Assembly: GCA_031216915.1 (NCBI GenBank)
Contig: CM062297.1
Coordinates: 830,629,337 to 830,693,336, forward strand
Direction of reading: 5' to 3'
Length of the DNA: 64,000 nucleotides
Origin: Pictodentalium vernedei
Lineage: Eukaryota; Mollusca; Scaphopoda; Dentaliida; Dentaliidae
In this document: positions 59,853-64,000 of the stretch, piece after piece
Layout of the letters: each line of letters opens with the position of its first letter
How positions within the stretch are numbered: the stretch's first letter is position 1
Program-made: the position numbers and the translations under genes
Notes under the pieces: model-generated
What the model was told of the DNA's origin: nothing
Seen by the model: only the letters and a program-made list of their open reading frames with translations
The model's database searches: none

Positions 59853-59996
59853 GACCTTTGGTTAGTGTATTGATAAGAGTATTCAGTAACAGGCCTGTCG
59901 TCATCGCAGGTGGAATAATATCATCAGCTGGTGTTTTGTCAATGGTGTTTGCAGAAGATGTGGCCACACTTTGTGTGTTTTACGGTGTGATAGCGG
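59853..59996 (+). CDS. Monocarboxylate-transporter-like protein, second coding exon
   Basis: The 144-bp exon has acceptor TTTTTGTAG and donor GTAAGG, phase 1 on both sides. It encodes the TM2-TM3 linker GPLVSVLIRVFSNRPVVIAGG, TM3 (GGIISSAGVLSMVFA) and the start of TM4 (TLCVFYGVIAG). The GP-x-V...RPVVIAGG pattern is characteristic of SLC16 family transporters. The split Gly codon joins it cleanly to the exon ending at 31866. No exon for TM5 onward (with the family's Arg-rich segment) is visible before 64000. Confidence 0.88.
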
Positions 59997-60217
59997 GTAA
60001 GGTTAAATTTAATTCAAACCATTTTTGTGCGCTCCACATATCTCACCACGGCTGTATACAAATTCAGCAAGTTTACATCTCGACTGTTTCACTGAAATCG
60101 AGAACTGTTGGTCAACACAAGCTCTCCATCCGACCCAAGCACCATCAAACACAACATTATTGTTTTTTCATAACACTCGTTTAACCTACAATTATGAAGC
60201 TTCACTCGCTCTTCCTT

Positions 60218-60620
60218 GTTATTTGTTTATTTATTGGTGTTGAAGGTTATATACCTATGCACAGTGGCTAATCATGACCGTGACAGCTTTACGGGTGGAG
60301 GAAGCCGGAGTACCCGGAGAAAACAACCGTGCAACGACGAGCAGCTGCCAGCACCTCAAAATCGTAACTCCGCATTGCAGCTCAGGCAGGATTAGATTGG
60401 TTGAAGACATGCGTACCATCGATGTTCAGTACGCCTTAGTACACAGCGCCATCGTGCCCCCATGTGGACAATCGGGGTTAAGTGACTTGCCCAATGACAC
60501 AACGCGTGAGTCCGAGTCGATCGCTCAGACTGTCACCCATCCAAGGACTAATCGGGCTCGACGTTGCTTAACTTCGGTGATCTGACGAGAACCGGTTACC
60601 GCAACGCCACCGCGCCCCGC
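60218..60620 (-). mobile_element. SINE with a 5S-rRNA-like head
   Basis: On the minus strand it starts GGGGCGCGGTGGCGTTGCGG, then carries a 5S-like block (60528-60596). It continues with the ordinary body of the local SINE family: TTGGGCAAGTCACTTAACCC, GTACTAAGGCGTACTG, CTTCAACCAATCTAATCC, the CTCCGGCTTCCTCCACCC core and an AATAAATAAACA tail. The tRNA-type B box of the other copies is replaced by 5S-type promoter sequence. Confidence 0.85.
60528..60596 (-). other. 5S rRNA-derived internal promoter block
   Basis: The minus strand reads CTCGTCAGATCACCGAAGTT, AAGCAACGTCGAGCCC and TTAGTCCTTGGATGGGTGAC. These match the middle of eukaryotic 5S rRNA (box A, intermediate element and box C) in order and spacing. 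It is not a functional 5S gene, since both ends of the rRNA are absent. Confidence 0.85.
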
Positions 60621-60816
60621 TGTTCATTGAAGAATATATTTAGTGCACAACATTAAAGGCTTTTCATAATTCAACCTTTAACTCACCTAGCGTCGAATTA
60701 GGTCTTTTTCATGAACAAAACATATAAACTCGTCTGTTGAGATCTCACCCTTGAAGTTTTAGGATCTTAGAAATTCTCAATGATCAGGACCAAACTGAAC
60801 CATGACCTCATACGGG

Positions 60817-60942
60817 GGGGGGGGGGGGGGGGGTGGGGGGGGGTGGGGGATCATAAGCCAAAAATATAAGTTTTACCTATTTTTCGAAAATGTTATTATG
60901 GTGTAGAGCCCCCCCCCCCACCCTCCCCCTCCCCCCCCCCCA
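60817..60942. repeat. Facing G-run and C-run
   Basis: About 30 G (with a few T) at 60817-60849 and about 30 C (with few A/T) at 60909-60942 flank 60 bp of AT-rich sequence. They could pair as one hairpin, or the G strand could form a quadruplex. Confidence 0.85.
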
Positions 60943-61133
60943 CACACTAACAAAAAATAATAATAATTATTTTCTCGATTTCCACCATTTTTACGTTCTT
61001 ACTTCACTTGATATTTTCAGCTCTTTGGCACTTTTTAACCGGGAAACGTCACATTTATGACTCCCATAACTTCTTACCTACTTTACAGGTATAAACTTCC
61101 AGACGCTATTTGGTACATGGCTACCCTAGCAAA

Positions 61134-61166
61134 TCGACGACTGAGTGCTAGAATGTTCTATGTCCC
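61134..61166. mobile_element. Half copy of the short palindromic element
   Basis: TCGACGACTGAGTGCTAGAA and TGTTCTATGTCCC match the left arm of 53814-53883. The right arm is missing. Confidence 0.7.
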
Positions 61167-61179
61167 ATGTCTATGTTTT

Positions 61180-61830
61180 TTTACTAGAGTTTTTAAGTGT
61201 TTTCTCTCTCGATTTGCTCGATTTCGTCGAAATATCTCTAAAGCGAAATTACAAATCGCGAGTCAAAATGTCAAAATGTGTAATTTTCAGTCTATGTTTT
61301 CAAGTGTATCATCAATGGATTTGATCACTTTAGCGGTGATGTCTCGCATGCTAAACATTTTCAATCATCCAAGGTGTAAAAAGACATGTGATTTTCCGTT
61401 TGCGTTTTACAGTGTTTTTACGGGTCAAATTGATCGATTTAACCGAAATATTTCTCATGTCAAATTACCAAATCGCGATTCAAAAATGTCAAAAACGTGT
61501 AATTTTCCGTCTGTGTTTTCAAGTGTATCATCGACGGATTTAGTCAGTTTGATAGGGAACTCTCTGACGTGCGACAGTTTTGTCCTCACTGGAGATTGTG
61601 CCAGTATATTCCTCGAGACGATACGCACCTTGGAACTCATTAGCTGTTTCACCTGCGTTTTGCAGTGTCTCATCAATGGATATAGTCGATTTCGACAGAG
61701 TTCTATCGACCAATAGAAAATACTTTCACCTCCAATTCGATCGATCGCGGTTATGTCTGGTTTTGTAGTGTTTCATCAACAGATGTGGTCGATTTTACAG
61801 CTGGTCTCTCGGATGTGTGACATTTTGAAC
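61180..61830. repeat. Degenerate tandem repeat, about 109 bp
   Basis: A TGTGTAATTTTCCGTCTGTG-like block followed by TTTCAAGTGTATCATC recurs near 61278, 61387, 61496 and, more diverged, near 61635 and 61752. The 219-codon frame 61057-61716 runs through it and encodes repeated CNFPS-FSSVSS segments. No domain is recognisable, so I treat it as repeat rather than gene. Confidence 0.7.
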
Positions 61831-62715
61831 CTTGTGATATGTGAAATGGCGAATGCTTGGATCCAAATGGGGATGAGAAAAAGTATGGAAAAAATATTCA
61901 TGAATTTATTGTGATAGAGCAGAGGTTCGACTATCACATGACAACCAACACGGATTGTGATCGCGATGGATATATACGTTCCTGAGCGGATGATAGCGAG
62001 ATACTTGTCGACGAGAGAGATCCATGACAGTACTGTGGCAGAAATGTGACTACAATCACTACCCCATTTCTGGAGAATGGAATATGACAGAACTTTCGAG
62101 CAAGAGATTTTTGAGACCAAATTGAGATAGAGACATCTGACTGCTATCACCGCGTCATTTCAGGAGAGTAAAACATGACAAACCTTAAGGTAAGAGACTT
62201 GTGAATATACTGCGTCAGAGTAGACATCTAACTGCTATCATTTCCCTATTCCAGGAGATTGAAACATGACAAAACTTTCGAACAAGAGACTCGTGAATGT
62301 ACTGCTTCAGACTGGAGATCTAATTGCTATTACTACCCCATTTCAGGAGAGTGGAATATGACAAAACTCTAGGACAAGTGATTCGTGAACATACTGAGAT
62401 AGAGAGAGATCTGACTACTATTATTACCCCATTTCAGGAGATTGAAGTATGGCAAACATTCAGGTAACAGATTCGTGAACATACTAAGACAGAGAGATCT
62501 GACTGCTATTAATATGACATTTCAGGAGAGTGGAATATGACAAAACTTTCGACAAGAGACTCGTGACTGTACTGCGACAGACTGGCGATCTGACTGCTAT
62601 TACTGTCCCATTTCAGGAGAGTGGAATATGACAAACCTTTAGAACAGGAGACCCATGAACGTACTGAGATAGAGAGAACTGACGACTATTACCACCCCAC
62701 TTCAGGATATTGAAT

Positions 62716-63590
62716 CTTGTCCCTGTATCAGTATGCATCGCATCTTCTGATTGGTCAACGTGACCGAAACAAATAGCCATGGTATCGGCTATCTTCAAAC
62801 ATGCGGGTGATAAGAGCGCGCGCCGTTGTTCCCCGTTTGTCACTCGAGAAACATCCAGGTGATAAAAATAACCTTTGACCCCGACTGGGTCACATCGATT
62901 GCAGAAACTTCTATTAGAACTGTTAAGTTATATCCAACTTATTGTCGTACTGTAGTGAATACTAATACAAATTAAAAAAAACATCGTTGCAACCCTTTGA
63001 GTAGTAGCACTTGTTGGCTGTCGTATTCGATGAGAACTGAACAGACTGAATCGGGTTCGCAAATATACTTTTGCATTTTGCGGGGGTGAGAACATCAAGG
63101 GGGGCAACTCACTTGTTTATCTTCGATATCGCTTCAGCAGAATACAAAATGTCAATCTCTCGCTTCGCTTGTCACTCCGATGGAGACATCGTTCGCAAAC
63201 GGATTGAACTCACGCCTAAATCCACCGTCAAATCAAATAATACTGCCGCACGGCTTTTTAGGGAGTATTTGTCAGAAAAAGACTTTGATACTGAATTTGA
63301 ATCGGTTTTAAAACTTCACCAAAGTGAAAAAACTTCTCCATGTGTGACCTGGTTTATAAACAACGATTCGGAAATAGACTCGATCTATTTATAGTTTTGC
63401 GGTGAAATTTGTTTCGCTGTTTGGTTCAAAATCTGAGGCTCAGTGTGGGGTTTAAACTTCTTCGTCTGAGTCTTAATGTGGGATCATATTTTACATCTCG
63501 GTATTATTTCTGTGTGTTGCGCCTCATGGTTGAAAACCGACATCCAGGTATTAAATCTCCATGTACCCTGGATGTTGCCCGAGATAACTA
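62716..63590. mobile_element. Insertion in the 91-bp array with inverted ends
   Basis: CTCGAGAAACATCCAGGTGA at 62843-62862 is matched, inverted, by TACCCTGGATGTTGCCCGAG at 63564-63583. A second CATCCAGG at 63541 makes a hairpin with the right end. Between them lies an 81-residue frame. The array stops near 62716, so either the outer 130 bp also belongs to the insertion or the inverted ends are internal. Confidence 0.5.
63149..63394 (+). CDS. Small ORF resembling the N-terminus of Crypton/KIAA1958-type proteins
   Basis: From ATG 63149 the 81 residues include KRIELTPKSTVKSNN and TAARLFREYLSEKDFDTEFE. That looks like the DNA-binding N-terminal helix region of KIAA1958-type tyrosine recombinases (P-K-S-T, then a run ending in LFREYL). 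The frame stops at 63394 with no catalytic part. It may be a truncated recombinase copy, a spliced first exon or a self-standing small DNA-binding protein. The likeness rests on a short motif. Confidence 0.35.
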   Translation: MSISRFACHSDGDIVRKRIELTPKSTVKSNNTAARLFREYLSEKDFDTEFESVLKLHQSEKTSPCVTWFINNDSEIDSIYL

Positions 63591-63790
63591 ATAATGACCA
63601 GCTTCCAAGTAAGAGATCAGTGAATATACTGTGACAGAGTAGAGACCCGGCTACTATCACTACCAAATTTCAAGAGTATGGAATGTAACAAATCTTCGAG
63701 CAAAAACTCAACTCGTGAACGTACTACCCTATTTCAGGGAAAAGGAACATGACAAAACATTTTGGCAGGAGCATAGTGAATATACTCAGA

Positions 63791-64000
63791 TCTACCACCA
63801 CAGAAAACCTTAACAGACACGAGCTATATTTTCTTTTCCCCAGCTAATGGACACAGCGCCATTCACCAGACACACCTGCAACTGTTAAGACCGAAGATGA
63901 AAATACTGCATAGTAAGCGTCTTTTTGACGTACACATTTTTTATGTAAGTCACAAGAGTGAATTCTGTTGTTTTATTGTAATTGAAATTTAGCTTGTTTT
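63791..64000. other. No feature recognised
   Basis: No open frame, repeat or motif stands out. Confidence 0.5.

Larger units (their letters stand above)
61960..63790. repeat. Satellite array, unit about 91 bp, interrupted
   Basis: CATTTCAGGAGAGTGGAATA recurs near 62156, 62247, 62340, 62431, 62519, 62610 and 62699. It resumes at about 63600-63760. Each unit has ACAAAACTTTCGA, AGAGACTCGTGAA and TCTGACTGCTATTA. The gap from 62716 to 63590 is an insertion. Confidence 0.9.

Noticed and set aside
60528..60596. 5S rRNA gene
   Set aside because: Only the internal promoter region is present, fused to a SINE body. The 5' and 3' ends of 5S rRNA are missing.
61057..61716. 219-codon frame with repeated CNFPS...FSSVSS segments
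   Set aside because: The repetition follows a degenerate 109-bp DNA repeat and no domain is recognisable.

Overview
This is a repeat-dense window of animal nuclear genomic DNA. There are no operons, bacterial ribosome-binding sites or long intact bacterial-type reading frames. Exons have GT/AG borders, and the mobile elements are those of metazoans: LINEs, tRNA-derived SINEs, TTAA-targeting MITEs and piggyBac, a KIAA1958/Crypton-type tyrosine recombinase, a Polinton-like DNA polymerase remnant, and hairpin-ended tandem-array elements. A LINE with a 2A-like peptide, the 5S-like SINE and the Crypton-type gene together suggest a marine invertebrate, perhaps a deuterostome such as a hemichordate, lancelet or echinoderm. 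I cannot fix the species.

Only one ordinary host gene is clear: a monocarboxylate-transporter-like (SLC16/MFS) gene on the + strand. A first coding exon ends at 31866 and the next exon is 59853-59996. Both junctions are phase 1, so an intron of about 28 kb holds everything between them. Later exons would lie beyond 64000.

Layout. 1-6.1 kb: satellites and inverted repeats. 6.2-8.9 kb: decayed CR1-like LINE (- strand) with a 2A-like motif near its N-terminus. 9-31.5 kb: mostly hairpin-ended elements with internal tandem arrays (families A-D), SINEs and a nested TTAA MITE. 31.6-31.9 kb: transporter exon. 32.7-33.7 kb: fold-back element. 34.7-37.7 kb: a LINE ORF1 (+) and a 5'-truncated LINE RT (-). 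37.7-41.6 kb: array family E. 43.2-47.6 kb: tandem duplications and a decayed L2-like LINE (-). 47.9-48.7 kb: Polinton-type polymerase remnant (-). 50.8-52.4 kb: tyrosine recombinase pseudogene with an intron (+). 53.9-57.9 kb: a LINE ORF1 (-) broken by a piggyBac deletion derivative and a SINE. 57.9 kb: family F end. 59.9 kb: second transporter exon. 60.2-64 kb: a SINE with a 5S-rRNA-like head, satellites, and an insertion with inverted ends carrying a short ORF.

The most interesting system is the group of hairpin-ended array elements. Family A ends, at four separate loci, in a 22-bp stem-loop, then 8 nt, then CTAG or CTGG abutting a T, as a Helitron-type 3' end would. The opposite end carries TTATTAG or a variant followed by a second stem-loop. 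That second end is shared in form by other families whose internal arrays are unrelated, so the ends look modular and the cargo exchangeable.
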